From assembly GCA_020161845.1 (NCBI GenBank), contig JAIUNK010000015.1, positions 1-64,000 of the forward strand: a stretch of 64,000 nucleotides of DNA. The letters run 5' to 3'. Shown here piece after piece: positions 16,472-25,636 of the stretch. The notes under the pieces were generated by a model. The model did not search any database and was not told the origin of the DNA. It was given only the letters and a program-made list of their open reading frames with translations. The position numbers and the translations under genes were made by a program. Position 1 is the stretch's first letter. Every line of letters starts with the position of its first letter. Origin of the DNA: Actinomycetota bacterium (GTDB lineage: Bacteria > Actinomycetota > Actinomycetes > Actinomycetales > Dermatophilaceae).

Positions 16472-18433
16472 ATGCCGCCGCTCATGCGCCGGGTCGGTCG
16501 TGACGTGCTGGACGCCGCACGGTGGGCCGGCCGGATCGGTCGCCGCAGTGTCCGCCGGGCGACGGTGGCGATCGCCCGCGGGGCCACCCGGTTTGCGCGA
16601 TTCCTGGTGCGGTGGTGGCGGCACAGCCTGCAATTTCGGGTGGTCGTCGCCACGGTCGTGCTGTGCCTGATTGTGATGGGGCTGCTGCAGACGTTCCTCT
16701 ACCAACGCATCGCCGAAGGCCTGGTCGACGACCGGCTGCGGATCGCCAAGGAGGAGGCGGCCAAGGGCACCGCCCAGATCCAGGAGGCGCTCGACAAGAC
16801 CGACAAGCTCGACGCCGACAGCCTGCGCCAGATCAGCTACGACGTGGTCAAGCGGCAGGAGACCGAGAGCGCGGAGGGCGTCCGCAAGCTGCTGCTGATG
16901 CGGGCACTGACCAACGACGTCCGCGACATCGTGTTGCCCACGCTGGAGACCGAGACCGGGATCGAGCCGGCGGTCACCCCGAAGATGCGCGACGAACTCG
17001 CCAAGAATGCCCGGGTCCAGCAGGTGCAGATCGTCACCGTGCCCCGCGGTGGTGACCTCGTGCCCGCCATCGTCGTCGGCTCCATCGTCCAGGTGCCGGA
17101 GGCCGGTCCGTACGAGCTGTACTACATCTATCCGATGGAGCGGCAGCAGCAGATCCTCGCGATGGTGATGCGCACCTTCCTCCTCGGCGTGGTCATCTTC
17201 GCCGTCCTCGTGGGGCTCATCGCGCACCTGGTCACGCGCCTGGTCGTCGACCCGGTTCGGGAGGCCGCGGTGGTCGCCGAACGGCTGGCCAACGGCCGTC
17301 TCAACGAGCGACTCGACATCAAGGGCGAGGACGACCTCGCCAAGCTCGCCACCGCGTTCAACGGGATGGCCGACGCCCTGCAGGCACACATCTCCCGGCT
17401 GGAGGATCTCTCAGCCCTGCAGCAGCGGTTCGTCTCCGACGTCTCGCACGAGCTGCGCACGCCGCTGACGACCATCCGGATGGCGGCGGAGGTGATCTAC
17501 GACGAGCGGCAGACCTTCCCGCCGGTCTCGGAGCGGTCCACCGAGATCCTCTACGGCGAGGTCGAGCGCTTCGATGAGTTGCTGGCCGATCTGCTCGAGA
17601 TCAGCCGCATCGACGCCGGCGCCGCGTCCCTGGACCGGGAGACCGTCGACCTGCGCGACGTCGTCGATCGGGTGCTGACCGGAGTCATGGGCCTGGCCCG
17701 CTACAAGGGCAGTTCGATCACGCTGGTGGGCGCCGAGGAACCGATCCGCGCGGAGATGGACCCGCGTCGGGTCGAACGCATCGTCCGCAATCTGGTGATC
17801 AACGCGTTGGAACACGGCGAGGGGCGCCCGGTCCGGATCGAGTTCGGCAGCAATGACGCCGCGATCGCCGTGGCCGTGCGCGACTTCGGCGTGGGGCTGC
17901 GCCCCGGCGAGCCCGACCTGGTCTTCACCCGATTCTGGCGCGGCGATCCGGCTCGCAAACGGACCACGGGTGGCACCGGCCTCGGGCTGGCCATCGCCCT
18001 GGAAGACGCCCGACTCCACGACGGGTCGCTGCAGGCGTGGGGCGAGCCGGGCGTCGGCTCGCGGTTCCGGCTCACCCTGCCCCGGGTCGCCGGCCGACCG
18101 ATCGGCTATTCGCCGCTGCCGTTGACCGACCCCAGCCCGGCGGAGCTCGGCGAGAACGGGGTGCCGGTGGGGGAGCCGATCAAGGCCACCGTCGACCCGA
18201 CCGCCAGCACCCCGGTGCCGCCCCCGGCGGCCGGCGGCCCGCCCGGCGACCCGGGCGAGGGCGCTCCCACGGCAGCGCCCCAGGTGGACGGCGTCGTCGA
18301 TCCGGAGCTGGACGGCGTCGTCGATCCCGAGCTGGACGGCGTCGTCGATTCCGAGCTGGACGGCGTGGATCCGCACCTTGCTGGGGTGCTGGATCCCGAG
18401 CTGGACGGCGTACCGGGGGGGGACCGCCCGTGA
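16472..18433 (+). CDS. mtrB: Sensor histidine kinase MtrB
   Basis: A 653-residue kinase. A basic cytoplasmic start is followed by membrane helix 1 (VVVATVVLCLIVMGLL), an extracytoplasmic sensor domain of about 170 residues, membrane helix 2 (FLLGVVIFAVLVGLIAHLV), a HAMP linker, HisKA with His326 in SDVSHELRTPLTTIR, and the ATPase domain with ALEHGEG, FGVGLRPGE and GGTGLGLAIA. It phosphorylates MtrA. Odd feature: after the kinase core (about residue 550) comes a Pro-rich tail ending in five 8-residue repeats of DGVVDPEL type. The stop overlaps lpqB (GTGA). Confidence 0.94.
   Translation: MPPLMRRVGRDVLDAARWAGRIGRRSVRRATVAIARGATRFARFLVRWWRHSLQFRVVVATVVLCLIVMGLLQTFLYQRIAEGLVDDRLRIAKEEAAKGTAQIQEALDKTDKLDADSLRQISYDVVKRQETESAEGVRKLLLMRALTNDVRDIVLPTLETETGIEPAVTPKMRDELAKNARVQQVQIVTVPRGGDLVPAIVVGSIVQVPEAGPYELYYIYPMERQQQILAMVMRTFLLGVVIFAVLVGLIAHLVTRLVVDPVREAAVVAERLANGRLNERLDIKGEDDLAKLATAFNGMADALQAHISRLEDLSALQQRFVSDVSHELRTPLTTIRMAAEVIYDERQTFPPVSERSTEILYGEVERFDELLADLLEISRIDAGAASLDRETVDLRDVVDRVLTGVMGLARYKGSSITLVGAEEPIRAEMDPRRVERIVRNLVINALEHGEGRPVRIEFGSNDAAIAVAVRDFGVGLRPGEPDLVFTRFWRGDPARKRTTGGTGLGLAIALEDARLHDGSLQAWGEPGVGSRFRLTLPRVAGRPIGYSPLPLTDPSPAELGENGVPVGEPIKATVDPTASTPVPPPAAGGPPGDPGEGAPTAAPQVDGVVDPELDGVVDPELDGVVDSELDGVDPHLAGVLDPELDGVPGGDRP
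18287..18412 (+). repeat. 24-bp tandem repeats in mtrB tail
   Basis: Three near-identical 24-bp units (18287-18310, 18311-18334, 18335-18358) encode DGVVDPEL, DGVVDPEL and DGVVDSEL. A 21-bp and a further 24-bp degenerate unit (DGVDPHL, AGVLDPEL) and a partial DGV follow. Unit length keeps the frame. Confidence 0.9.
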
Positions 18434-20265
18434 GCCGGCGGTCCGCAGCTCGGGCGAGGGCGCGGGGGGTGCGTGCCACCGCGCTGGTCGGGGTCCTCGC
18501 GCTCGGCCTGGCCGCCTGCTCGGGGTTGCCCCGGAGCAGCGACGTCATGCCGGGCGACTCCTTGGCGCCGGCGTTGCCGACGCCGGTCCGGATGCGACCC
18601 GCCACCCCGATGCCGGGCGCCAGCCCCGAGGCGATCGTGCGCGGATTTCTCGTCGCCGGGTCCGCGCTCAGCGACGACGACCGGCTCTCCGGTCCGCCCG
18701 TCAGCCAGGACTATCGGCCCGCCCGGGAGTTCCTCACCCCCGCGGTCTCGGAGGGCTGGGCCCCGGGGTCGCGGGCCGCGTTGATCTACACCACCGTGGC
18801 GACGACGATAGTGGCCTCCGACGAGCGCGTTGCCACCGTGCGGGCCACCGCCCGGGAGGTGGCCACCCTGGACGCCACCGGACGCTACGCCGAGCTACCC
18901 GGCGCCGTACCCCGCTCGGTCGACATCACCGTGAGCCGAGTGGATGGCGAATGGCGGATCTCCCGGCTCCCCGAGGACTTCGGGCTGTGGCTCGACCTGT
19001 TCTACTTCAACAAGTCCTACCAGCCGTTCACCGTCGCCTATGCCTCGCCGATCGCGCGGACCCTCATCCCGGACCGGCGCTTCTTCCCGATCACCAGCGG
19101 CCTGCCGACGGCGCTGGCGCGGGCCCAGCTGGCCCCGATCCCCGGCTACCTCCAAGGCGCCGTGGTCACGGGTTTCCCCACGAACACCAAGCTCTCGGTG
19201 GACTCCGTGACGGTCCGCAGCGGCACGGCGCGGCTCGATCTCACGGCGGCCGCCGTGACCAGCGGAGCCGAAGAGCGCCGGGCGGCGCTGGCCCAGTCGA
19301 TCGTGACGATGACCCAGGCCACCGGGGTGGCGGGCGTCGCGCTGCAAGCCGAGGGCAGCCCGCTGGATCCAGTCGGAGTGGCCGGCCCGCCCTACGACCT
19401 GAGCTCGCTCGGATTCGAGCGGGCGCAGGGCCCCGAACCCGCGTGGGTGGTGCTGCGCAACGGCGACCGGTTGTGGGCCGTCCGGCCCGCCGATCTGCGC
19501 AAGGCCGACGCCGGGCAGAGCGGGCCGCAGCTGCCCCGGGTCAACCCGAACTACTCCAAGCTGGCCGTCGCGCCGGATCTGCGCGAACTCGCCGCCGTCA
19601 CGGGGGACGGCACCGCTCTCTACCGGTTCCGCCAGAGCGGGGAGTCGCCCGCCACCGGCCAGTCCGCGCAGCAGACGCCGTTCGGCACCGATCTGGTGCG
19701 ACCCGCCTTCGACACCCATCAGGGGCTCTGGCTCGCCGGGGTGGGCGCCGCGGGAGCGCCGACGATCTGGGTCATCGACACCCGCGGCGAGATCGGCCGC
19801 GCCGAACCTCGGCCGCTGAACACCCCATGGCTGGGTGCGCAGCGGGTCGTCGCCCTCAAGGTGGCCCCCGACGCCCAGCGCGTGGCGCTGCTGCTGCGAG
19901 GTTCCGACGGTCGGATCCGGATCGGGGTCGCCGGGGTGCTGCGGGGCCAGGACCAGCGCGCGGTCGGGCTGACCGAGCCGCTGACGGTCGGGGCCCAGGT
20001 CATCGACGCGACGGATCTCACCTGGACCTCGGCGTACCGCCTCTCTGTGCTCGGGCGGGTGTCGGCGGCCCAGGACGTCCGGGCGACGTCGGTGGAGTTG
20101 GACGGCCGGACCGAAGGCTCCGAGCTGCCCGCCATCCCGGGGGCCCAGACGATCATCCCGCTCGGCGGCGGCCGGATCGGCATCGTGGCGGGGGCGGGAC
20201 TCTTCGCCTCCGTGGCGGTGAACTGGCAGGACCCGGTGGCGGTCACGGACGCCGTGGTGCCCTGA
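18430..20265 (+). CDS. lpqB: Lipoprotein LpqB, MtrAB accessory protein
   Basis: A 611-residue lipoprotein starting at GTG 18430 inside the mtrB stop. The signal peptide ends in lipobox LGLAAC with Cys30 as lipid anchor. A GerMN-type domain spans about residues 60-300 (PEAIVRGFLVAGSAL, SVDITVSRVDGEWRIS, LTAAAVTSGAEERRAALAQ). A beta-propeller-like C-terminal domain follows (VNPNYSKLAVAPDLRELAAV, VALKVAPDAQRVALLLRGSD, ATDLTWTSAYRLSVLGR). LpqB sits outside the membrane and modulates MtrB signalling. Context and length are exactly those of the family. Confidence 0.94.
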   Translation: MSRRSAARARARGVRATALVGVLALGLAACSGLPRSSDVMPGDSLAPALPTPVRMRPATPMPGASPEAIVRGFLVAGSALSDDDRLSGPPVSQDYRPAREFLTPAVSEGWAPGSRAALIYTTVATTIVASDERVATVRATAREVATLDATGRYAELPGAVPRSVDITVSRVDGEWRISRLPEDFGLWLDLFYFNKSYQPFTVAYASPIARTLIPDRRFFPITSGLPTALARAQLAPIPGYLQGAVVTGFPTNTKLSVDSVTVRSGTARLDLTAAAVTSGAEERRAALAQSIVTMTQATGVAGVALQAEGSPLDPVGVAGPPYDLSSLGFERAQGPEPAWVVLRNGDRLWAVRPADLRKADAGQSGPQLPRVNPNYSKLAVAPDLRELAAVTGDGTALYRFRQSGESPATGQSAQQTPFGTDLVRPAFDTHQGLWLAGVGAAGAPTIWVIDTRGEIGRAEPRPLNTPWLGAQRVVALKVAPDAQRVALLLRGSDGRIRIGVAGVLRGQDQRAVGLTEPLTVGAQVIDATDLTWTSAYRLSVLGRVSAAQDVRATSVELDGRTEGSELPAIPGAQTIIPLGGGRIGIVAGAGLFASVAVNWQDPVAVTDAVVP

Positions 20266-20419
20266 GCCCCAGGAGCTTGCGAGCGCCCGGAGTCCCTCAG
20301 CCGGCCCCGGCCGAAGGCCGGCGGCCGCTTCATCCACACCCCGACGCGCCGCGGCGGGTCGTCCCCAGGCGGCGCGGCCCGCACGGCGCCGCGGACCCGC
20401 CGACCGCCAGGCTGCCCCC

Positions 20420-21112
20420 ATGCGATGGCACGACGCGATCACGGCGGCCCTGGAGCTCGGCCTGCCGGTCTGCTGCGCCGGCTGTGCCCGCCCCGGCGTC
20501 GGCTGGTGCCGGACCTGCCAAGCCGAGGTGGCCACGGCCTGGGGAGCCCCGCGCCCCGTCCGGCCGAGTCCCTGCCCGGACGACTTCCCGCCGACCTGGG
20601 CGGCGGCGCCGTACGAGGGCCCGTTGCGGTCCGCCCTCGCGGCGTACAAGGACGACGGCCGCCGCGATCTCGCCCGGCCCCTGGCCCGGTTGCTGGGCGA
20701 GGCGGTGCAGACCAGTCACCCGACGCCGGGGTCGCTGCTTGTCCCGGTGCCGACCACCGCGCAGGCCCGGCGCCGCCGCGGGGACGCGCCGCTGCTCACC
20801 CTGCTGCACGGGGCGGCGCGGTCCGCCGCCGAGCTGCGGGCCCAGCCCTCGGCGCTGACGACGCGGCGGGTCCTCGCCGACTCGGCGGGACTGACCATCG
20901 CGGAGCGCGCCGCCAACCTGGCCGGTGCCTTCGTCGCGACCTGCGACCTGGCCGGCGCGGACGTCGTCCTGCTCGACGATGTCGTGACCACCGGGGCCAC
21001 CCTGTGCGAGGCCACCCGGGCGCTGCGTGCGGCCGGGGCCCGCAGCGTGACGGCGGCGTGCATCGCGGCCACCACGCGTCGCCGCCTCGTGGCGCCCGGC
21101 TGCGCTCGATGA
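20420..21112 (+). CDS. ComF-family phosphoribosyltransferase-like protein
   Basis: A 230-residue protein. The N-terminus has two Cys pairs (CCAGCARPGVGWCRTC) forming a zinc finger. The PRTase-like domain follows, with PLRSALAAYKDDGRRDLA, LLVPVPTTAQARRRRG, and the PRPP-binding loop VVLLDDVVTTGATLCEATR. ComF proteins take part in DNA uptake in competent bacteria; in actinobacteria the gene sits between lpqB and hpf with unproven role. The order lpqB-comF-hpf equals Rv3244c-Rv3242c-Rv3241c without the intervening gene. Confidence 0.9.
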   Translation: MRWHDAITAALELGLPVCCAGCARPGVGWCRTCQAEVATAWGAPRPVRPSPCPDDFPPTWAAAPYEGPLRSALAAYKDDGRRDLARPLARLLGEAVQTSHPTPGSLLVPVPTTAQARRRRGDAPLLTLLHGAARSAAELRAQPSALTTRRVLADSAGLTIAERAANLAGAFVATCDLAGADVVLLDDVVTTGATLCEATRALRAAGARSVTAACIAATTRRRLVAPGCAR

Positions 21113-21414
21113 CCGTGCCCCCCGCGTCGGACAGGCTCGGTCGGTTCCCACTCGCTCCCTACTCGGTCCCTACTCGGTCCCTACTCGGTCCCTACTCGGT
21201 CCCCACCTGGCGCCGGTCATTATCGCGAACAGGCTGGTCAGACGGCTCGAAACGAACTACGATCAGGTCATGGGAGCACGCCTCGCGACCGGTCCGATGG
21301 GCTGGTGACGCGGGGCGTTCTGCTGCTCCCCGTGACCCGCGAAGGGGGAATGCCCGGCACGGATCAGCCAGCTCGCACGTTGTCTGTTTGCACACTTCCC
21401 CACTGGAGGTCCCC
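21113..21414 (+). promoter_or_regulatory. comF-hpf intergenic region
   Basis: A 302-base gap holding an 11-bp tandem repeat (see 21149-21203). A -10-like TACGAT (21258-21263) lies about 150 bases before hpf. A GGAGG ribosome-binding site (21404-21408) precedes the hpf ATG. No gene with good coding character was found in it. Confidence 0.45.
21149..21203 (+). repeat. 11-bp tandem repeat upstream of hpf
   Basis: TACTCGGTCCC occurs four times without error (21160-21170, 21171-21181, 21182-21192, 21193-21203), preceded by one imperfect copy at 21149-21159. The period is close to one turn of B-DNA, so a regularly spaced protein-binding array is possible; slippage is the simpler reading. Confidence 0.9.
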
Positions 21415-22044
21415 ATGGAGATCACCGTCACCGGCCGTCACATCCAAATCTCGGATCGCTTTCGGCAGGTACTCGGCGACAAGCTGACCAAGGTCGAGCA
21501 ATACGCCCCGCGCACCCAGCGGGTCGACGTCGTCGTCAGTCACGAGACCAGCAAGGCTGCACCGAAGGGGAGTGAACGCGTCGAGATCACCTGCATCGCC
21601 AAGGGCCCGGTGATCCGCGCGGAGGCGTTCAGCGACGACAAATACACCGCGATGGACCTGGCCCTGCAGAAGCTGGCCGAGCGGCTGCGCCGGGCCGGTG
21701 ACAAGCGCAAGGTGCGCCGTCGCGGCCGCGGCACGGACGAGCCCCCCGTCGACGTCGCGACGTTCGCCCCGGTGCCGGAGCCTGTCGAGGTCGAGCAGGA
21801 GGAGCCGCGCAGCGAACTGGAGGAGAAGCTCGGCGCGCAGGGCGACATGCCCGTGCAGGTCCGCGAGAAGGTGCATGCGGCGGCCCCGATGAGCCTGGAC
21901 CAGGCGCTCTTCGAGATGGAGCTGGTCGGCCACGACTTCTACCTGTTCATCGACAAGGACTCGACGCGCCCGAGCGTGGTTTATCGGCGCCGCGGCTGGG
22001 ACTACGGCGTCATCGCGTTGGAGGTGCCGACCGACGCGGCGTGA
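21415..22044 (+). CDS. hpf: Long-form ribosome hibernation promoting factor
   Basis: A 209-residue protein. Residues 1-100 are the HPF/YfiA domain (MEITVTGRHIQISDRFRQVL, IRAEAFSDDKYTAMDLALQKL) that occupies the mRNA and tRNA channel of the 30S subunit. A charged linker (about 100-150) leads to the C-terminal dimerisation domain (PMSLDQALFEMELVGHDFYL, YRRRGWDYGVIAL) that joins two ribosomes into a 100S particle. It protects idle ribosomes in stationary phase or hypoxia. ATG 21415 follows GGAGG by six bases. A very strong hairpin follows the gene, so it is probably monocistronic. Confidence 0.95.
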   Translation: MEITVTGRHIQISDRFRQVLGDKLTKVEQYAPRTQRVDVVVSHETSKAAPKGSERVEITCIAKGPVIRAEAFSDDKYTAMDLALQKLAERLRRAGDKRKVRRRGRGTDEPPVDVATFAPVPEPVEVEQEEPRSELEEKLGAQGDMPVQVREKVHAAAPMSLDQALFEMELVGHDFYLFIDKDSTRPSVVYRRRGWDYGVIALEVPTDAA

Positions 22045-22060
22045 GGCGGTCCACCCGCAG

Positions 22061-22096
22061 GACGGCGGCCCGGTCCCGACGGACCGGGCCGCCGTC
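22061..22096 (+). terminator. Strong hairpin terminator of hpf
   Basis: A perfect 16-bp stem (22061-22076 with 22081-22096) closed by CGAC, starting 16 bases after the hpf stop. There is no U-tract, but the stem is the longest perfect one in the plus-strand intergenic DNA here and fits a high-GC actinobacterial terminator. Confidence 0.8.
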
Positions 22097-22143
22097 GCGT
22101 GCGCCTACCGGTCGATCTGCCTGGCCCGGCGGTCGGGACGTGT

Positions 22144-22149
22144 CATGAT
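22144..22149 (+). promoter_or_regulatory. -10-like element of NarL-type regulator gene
   Basis: CATGAT ends six bases before the GTG at 22156, suggesting a leaderless transcript and favouring this GTG over the longer open frame upstream, which would run through the promoter. Confidence 0.4.
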
Positions 22150-22155
22150 GGCCGG

Positions 22156-22881
22156 GTGAACCGCGCCATGGAGGGGCAGCCGGAGCCCATCGACGGCGCG
22201 CCGACCCGCGTGGTGATCGTCGATGACCACGTGCTCTACCGCCGCGGGTTGGACCTGGTGCTCTCCTCCGAGCCCGACATCGAGGTCGTTGCCGAGGCCG
22301 ACAGCGGCCAGGGAGCCCTCGCGGCCGTCGACGAACACCGCCCCGACGTGGTGATCATGGATGTGCGGATGCCACGGATGAATGGCATCGAGGCCTGCGA
22401 GGCGATCAAGGCCAAATACCCACAGATTCAGATCGTCATCCTCACCACCAGCGACGACGAGCAGGACCTGTTCGACGCCGTGCGCGCCGGCGCGAACGGC
22501 TACCTGCTCAAGGACGTCCCCCCCGAGGAGGTCGTCTCCGGCATCCGCACGCTGCGTTCGGGCGGGTCGCTGGTGTCCCCGACGATGGCGGCGAGCCTGA
22601 TGCGGCAGTTCGCGTCCTTGGCGCGACACGACGACGACCCCGAGAGCAGCGGTGCGCGGCTCACCGAGCGGGAGCGCGAGGTGCTGGTCCACGTCGCCCG
22701 CGGGATGGGCAACCGGGAGATCGCCAAGACGCTGTTCATCTCGGAGAACACGGTCAAGAACCACGTGCGCTCGATCCTGGAGAAGCTACAGCTGCACAGC
22801 CGGGTGGAGGCGGCCATGTACGCCGTACGGGAACGCCTCGTCGACGACCACGGCGACCCGGGACCCGGGCTGCGGCGGTGA
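22156..22881 (+). CDS. NarL/LuxR-family response regulator
   Basis: A 241-residue two-component regulator. The receiver has DDH (23-25), phospho-acceptor Asp69 in [24 protein letters not shown] and the Lys switch [12 protein letters not shown] linker leads to the LuxR-type helix-turn-helix ([39 protein letters not shown]). No partner kinase gene lies next to it. It overlaps the YcaQ-like repair gene downstream (GTGA), so it may control or be cotranscribed with it. The signal it answers cannot be read from sequence. Confidence 0.92.
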   Translation: MNRAMEGQPEPIDGAPTRVVIVDDHVLYRRGLDLVLSSEPDIEVVAEADSGQGALAAVDEHRPDVVIMDVRMPRMNGIEACEAIKAKYPQIQIVILTTSDDEQDLFDAVRAGANGYLLKDVPPEEVVSGIRTLRSGGSLVSPTMAASLMRQFASLARHDDDPESSGARLTEREREVLVHVARGMGNREIAKTLFISENTVKNHVRSILEKLQLHSRVEAAMYAVRERLVDDHGDPGPGLRR

Positions 22882-24218
22882 CCTCGAGGAGCCGGGCCGG
22901 GTCGGTCAGACCTGGGCCGTCGTCCGGTCCGTCCGGTCCGCCCGGTCCCGACGGGCTGGCCGCGATCGAGCTGAGCCCGGCCCAGGCCCGCCGGATCGCG
23001 CTGGCGGCGCAGGGCTTCGGGTCCCGGCGCGAGTCCGCCGGGCCGGTGCGGGCGGCGCACCTGCGGGCCGTGGCCGACCGGCTCGGGATCGTGCAGATCG
23101 ACAGCGTCAACGTCGTGGCGCGAAGCCACTACCTGCCGTTCTACGCGCGGCTGGGACCGTACGACCCGACCCTGCTCGATGGTCTGCGCGATGGCCCTCG
23201 CGATGGTCCTCGCGATGGCCCACGCGATGGCCCAGCTGCCGGCGGCGGCCGGGTCTGGCGGCATCTGGTCGAGTACTGGGCGCACGAGGCCTCCCTGATT
23301 CCTCTCGAGTCCTGGCCGTTGTTCGGCTTCCGGATGCGCCGGGCCCACGAGGACTCGTGGGGGTGGATGCAGAAGATCGCCGCCGAGCGACCCGGTCTGG
23401 TGGATTCGGTGTATGCCGAGATCGCCGCGCGCGGCCCGATGACCTCCCGGGAGTGCGAGGCGGCGCTGGCGCACGACGAGCCGGCGCGGGCCAAGGAATG
23501 GGGCTGGAACTGGTCGCTGGTCAAGGCCGCCCTCGAGCACCTGTTCTGGGGTGGCCGGCTCAGCAGCGCGGGGCGGACGGCTCAATTCGAACGGCGGTAT
23601 GCAGTGCCGGCCGCGGTCCTCCCGGCGGAGGTGGTGGATAGCGGGCCGCTGGGGTCGGCGCCGATGTCCGACGACGACGCGCTGGCGGCGCTCGTCGAGC
23701 TGGGCGCCCGGGCCCATGGCGTGGGCAGCGAGCGGTGCTTGCGGGATTACGCGCGGCTCTCGGTCACCCAGGCGCGGCCCGCCATCGCGCGACTGGTGGC
23801 CGAGGGCGTGTTGCTGCCGGCTCGGGTGAGCGGCTGGCGGGCCCCGGCGTACCTGCACCGCGACGCCCGCATCCCCACGCGGGCGCCCCGCGCGCGGGCC
23901 CTGCTCAGCCCGTTCGACTCCCTGGTCTGGCAGCGCGAGCGGACGGCGGCGCTGTTCGGGTTCGACTATCGGCTGGAGTTCTACACGCCGGCGGCGAAGC
24001 GGGTCTACGGCTATTACGTGATGCCGTTCCTGCTGGGGGATCGCCTGGTGGGGCGGGTGGATGTCAAGGCCGACCGAGCCGCGGGGGTGCTGCGGGCGGG
24101 GCCGGCGCACTGGGAGGGTGGGGCGCTGCGACGTCGTCCGGATGCGCCGGCGGAGCTGGCGGCGGAGCTGGCACTGCTCGCGACGTTCTTGCGGCTCGAC
24201 GGGGTGGTCGGCGCATGA
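22878..24218 (+). CDS. Winged-helix DNA glycosylase-like protein (YcaQ/AlkX family)
   Basis: A 446-residue HTH_42-domain protein. The family signature [20 protein letters not shown] contains Q73-I74-D75, matching the catalytic Q-x-D motif described for AlkX/YcaQ, which unhooks interstrand DNA crosslinks. Three winged-helix units follow, with [54 protein letters not shown] and [17 protein letters not shown]. Odd feature: four exact RDGP repeats at residues 104-119, just after the signature, absent from the core fold. The GTG start overlaps the regulator stop. Repair function is by family, not shown here. Confidence 0.88.
   Translation: MTSRSRAGSVRPGPSSGPSGPPGPDGLAAIELSPAQARRIALAAQGFGSRRESAGPVRAAHLRAVADRLGIVQIDSVNVVARSHYLPFYARLGPYDPTLLDGLRDGPRDGPRDGPRDGPAAGGGRVWRHLVEYWAHEASLIPLESWPLFGFRMRRAHEDSWGWMQKIAAERPGLVDSVYAEIAARGPMTSRECEAALAHDEPARAKEWGWNWSLVKAALEHLFWGGRLSSAGRTAQFERRYAVPAAVLPAEVVDSGPLGSAPMSDDDALAALVELGARAHGVGSERCLRDYARLSVTQARPAIARLVAEGVLLPARVSGWRAPAYLHRDARIPTRAPRARALLSPFDSLVWQRERTAALFGFDYRLEFYTPAAKRVYGYYVMPFLLGDRLVGRVDVKADRAAGVLRAGPAHWEGGALRRRPDAPAELAAELALLATFLRLDGVVGA
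23187..23234 (+). repeat. 12-bp in-frame tandem repeat (RDGP x4)
   Basis: Four 12-bp units of the form CGCGATGGCCCT, differing only in third positions, encode [16 protein letters not shown] in the YcaQ-like protein. The silent differences between copies show the array is not a sequencing artefact and has had time to drift. Confidence 0.9.
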
Positions 24219-24250
24219 GGCGGGCAGCCGTCGGGTCGGCGCCGTCGGCG

Positions 24251-25027
24251 CTAGTTCCGGCCGGTCGGCGCCGCCCCGAAGGCCGAGATCAACCGGCCCG
24301 CCTCGGGGGAGGCGGCGGCTCGCACGATCGCCTCGGCCTCCCGGCCCAGGTGCTCCTCGAAACCGGTGCCGTAGGAGCTCCGGATCAGCGTCCTGACGTT
24401 GCCCGCGGCGGTCGGGGCTTGGGCGACCAGGTCACGGGCCCAGGCCAGTGCCGTCTCGCGGGATGAGCCGTCGACCACGGCGGTGATGATGCCGAGGTCG
24501 AGCGCCTGCGGTGCGGATGCTGCGCGGGGACGCAGGGTCCAGTCGAGGGCCCGCTGGGTACCGATCGCGCGCGGCAGCAGCCAGGATAGGCCGCAGTCCG
24601 GGCTCAGCCCGATCGCGGCGTACGCGGTGGTGAAGCGCGCCTCGGGGGAGGCGACCACCAGATCGCTGAGCAGCACCAGGGACAGTCCGGCCCCGGCCGC
24701 GGCCCCCTGCACCGCGCAGAGGACGGGCACCTCCAGCCGGGCCAGCTCCCGGACGGCCCCGTGCGCCGCCTCGACGAGGTCCCGGACGAAGGCGGCCCGA
24801 TCCGTGGCCGCCTGCATGGCCCGCACGTCCCCGCCGGCGCAGAACCGGTCACCCTCGCCGGCCAGGACGACGGCCCGCACGGTGGCGTCGTCGGCCGCGG
24901 CCCGGATGGCCACGGCCAGCCGATGGCACAGCGGGACGGTCAGGCTGTTGCCCGCCTCGGGCCGGTTGAGGGTGATCTGGGCGACCCCGTCGTCGATCTG
25001 CAGGTGCACCGGGTCGAGCGTCGTCAT
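24251..25027 (-). CDS. Enoyl-CoA hydratase/isomerase (crotonase) family protein
   Basis: A 258-residue crotonase-fold enzyme. ITLNRPEAGNSLTVPLCHRL opens the fold, the first oxyanion-hole strand is DRFCAGGDVRAMQ, and the second is VLCAVQGAAAGAGLSLVLLSD. The loop GLSPDCGLSWLLPRAIG follows, where hydratases carry Glu; here it is Asp-Cys, as in many isomerase-type members. The C-terminal helices are complete. It acts on an acyl-CoA thioester in the cytosol, but the substrate cannot be inferred. AAGGAG lies six bases before ATG 25027. First of a minus-strand accessory block. Confidence 0.87.
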   Translation of the reverse strand: MTTLDPVHLQIDDGVAQITLNRPEAGNSLTVPLCHRLAVAIRAAADDATVRAVVLAGEGDRFCAGGDVRAMQAATDRAAFVRDLVEAAHGAVRELARLEVPVLCAVQGAAAGAGLSLVLLSDLVVASPEARFTTAYAAIGLSPDCGLSWLLPRAIGTQRALDWTLRPRAASAPQALDLGIITAVVDGSSRETALAWARDLVAQAPTAAGNVRTLIRSSYGTGFEEHLGREAEAIVRAAASPEAGRLISAFGAAPTGRN

Positions 25028-25069
25028 GTGGGCTCCTTCGTCGGGGCACGGTCCGGAACGGACCCCCGG

Positions 25070-25636
25070 TCAGAGTGCCTTGACGAGGGCCGACACGGCC
25101 TTGAACCGGGGGTGGGCTGCGGTCTGCAGCCACTCGAAGGCGACCATCTCGGCGGTGACGATTCCCGCACCGGCGACCCGCAGCCGGTCCAGGGCGGCAT
25201 CCCGATCGGTCGTACGGCGGGAGCCGCACGCGTCGGCGACGACCCAGACTCGCCGCCCCGCCTCGAGGAGGCCGAGTGCGCTCTGCAGCAAGCACACGTG
25301 CGCCTCGCACCCACCGATGACGATCTCGGCCGTGCTGCCTCGGCTCGCGTCCCGGCGGGTCAGCGCCGCGTCCAGGTCAGGGCCGCAGCCGGCGAAGGTC
25401 ATCTTCTCGACGGTCTCGTCGAGGTAGTCCGGGAGCGGCGCCAGGTTGGGCCCGAGCCGGGCGGGGTTCTGCGCGGTGGCGATGACCGGGACGTCGAGTT
25501 CGCGCGCCACTTTGGCCAGGAACACGGCCCGCGCCAGCACGGCGTCGCCGTCATGGATGGCGGGCATCAGCCGTTCCTGGTAGTCGATCAGCACGAGCGC
25601 GCTCTCCGCCGCCCGCATCCGCAGTGGTCTCGTCAT
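25070..25636 (-). CDS. Isochorismatase-family cysteine hydrolase
   Basis: A 188-residue isochorismatase-fold protein. The catalytic triad is visible: Asp in ALVLIDYQERLMPAI, Lys in ETVEKMTFAGC and Cys in EIVIGGCEAHVCLLQ, followed by a cis-peptide-type VVADACGSR. Members hydrolyse amides or isochorismate; this one resembles the YcaC-like group of unknown substrate. ATG 25636 is chosen because GAAGGGTGAG lies just upstream on the minus strand; GTG 25645 would add three residues. Forty-two bases separate it from the crotonase gene, so the two may be cotranscribed. Confidence 0.88.
   Translation of the reverse strand: MTRPLRMRAAESALVLIDYQERLMPAIHDGDAVLARAVFLAKVARELDVPVIATAQNPARLGPNLAPLPDYLDETVEKMTFAGCGPDLDAALTRRDASRGSTAEIVIGGCEAHVCLLQSALGLLEAGRRVWVVADACGSRRTTDRDAALDRLRVAGAGIVTAEMVAFEWLQTAAHPRFKAVSALVKAL

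Noticed and set aside
21347-21381. GGAAT followed by GTT as a SigH/SigR-type promoter before hpf
   Set aside because: The spacing is 27 bases rather than about 18, so it does not fit the stress-sigma consensus.
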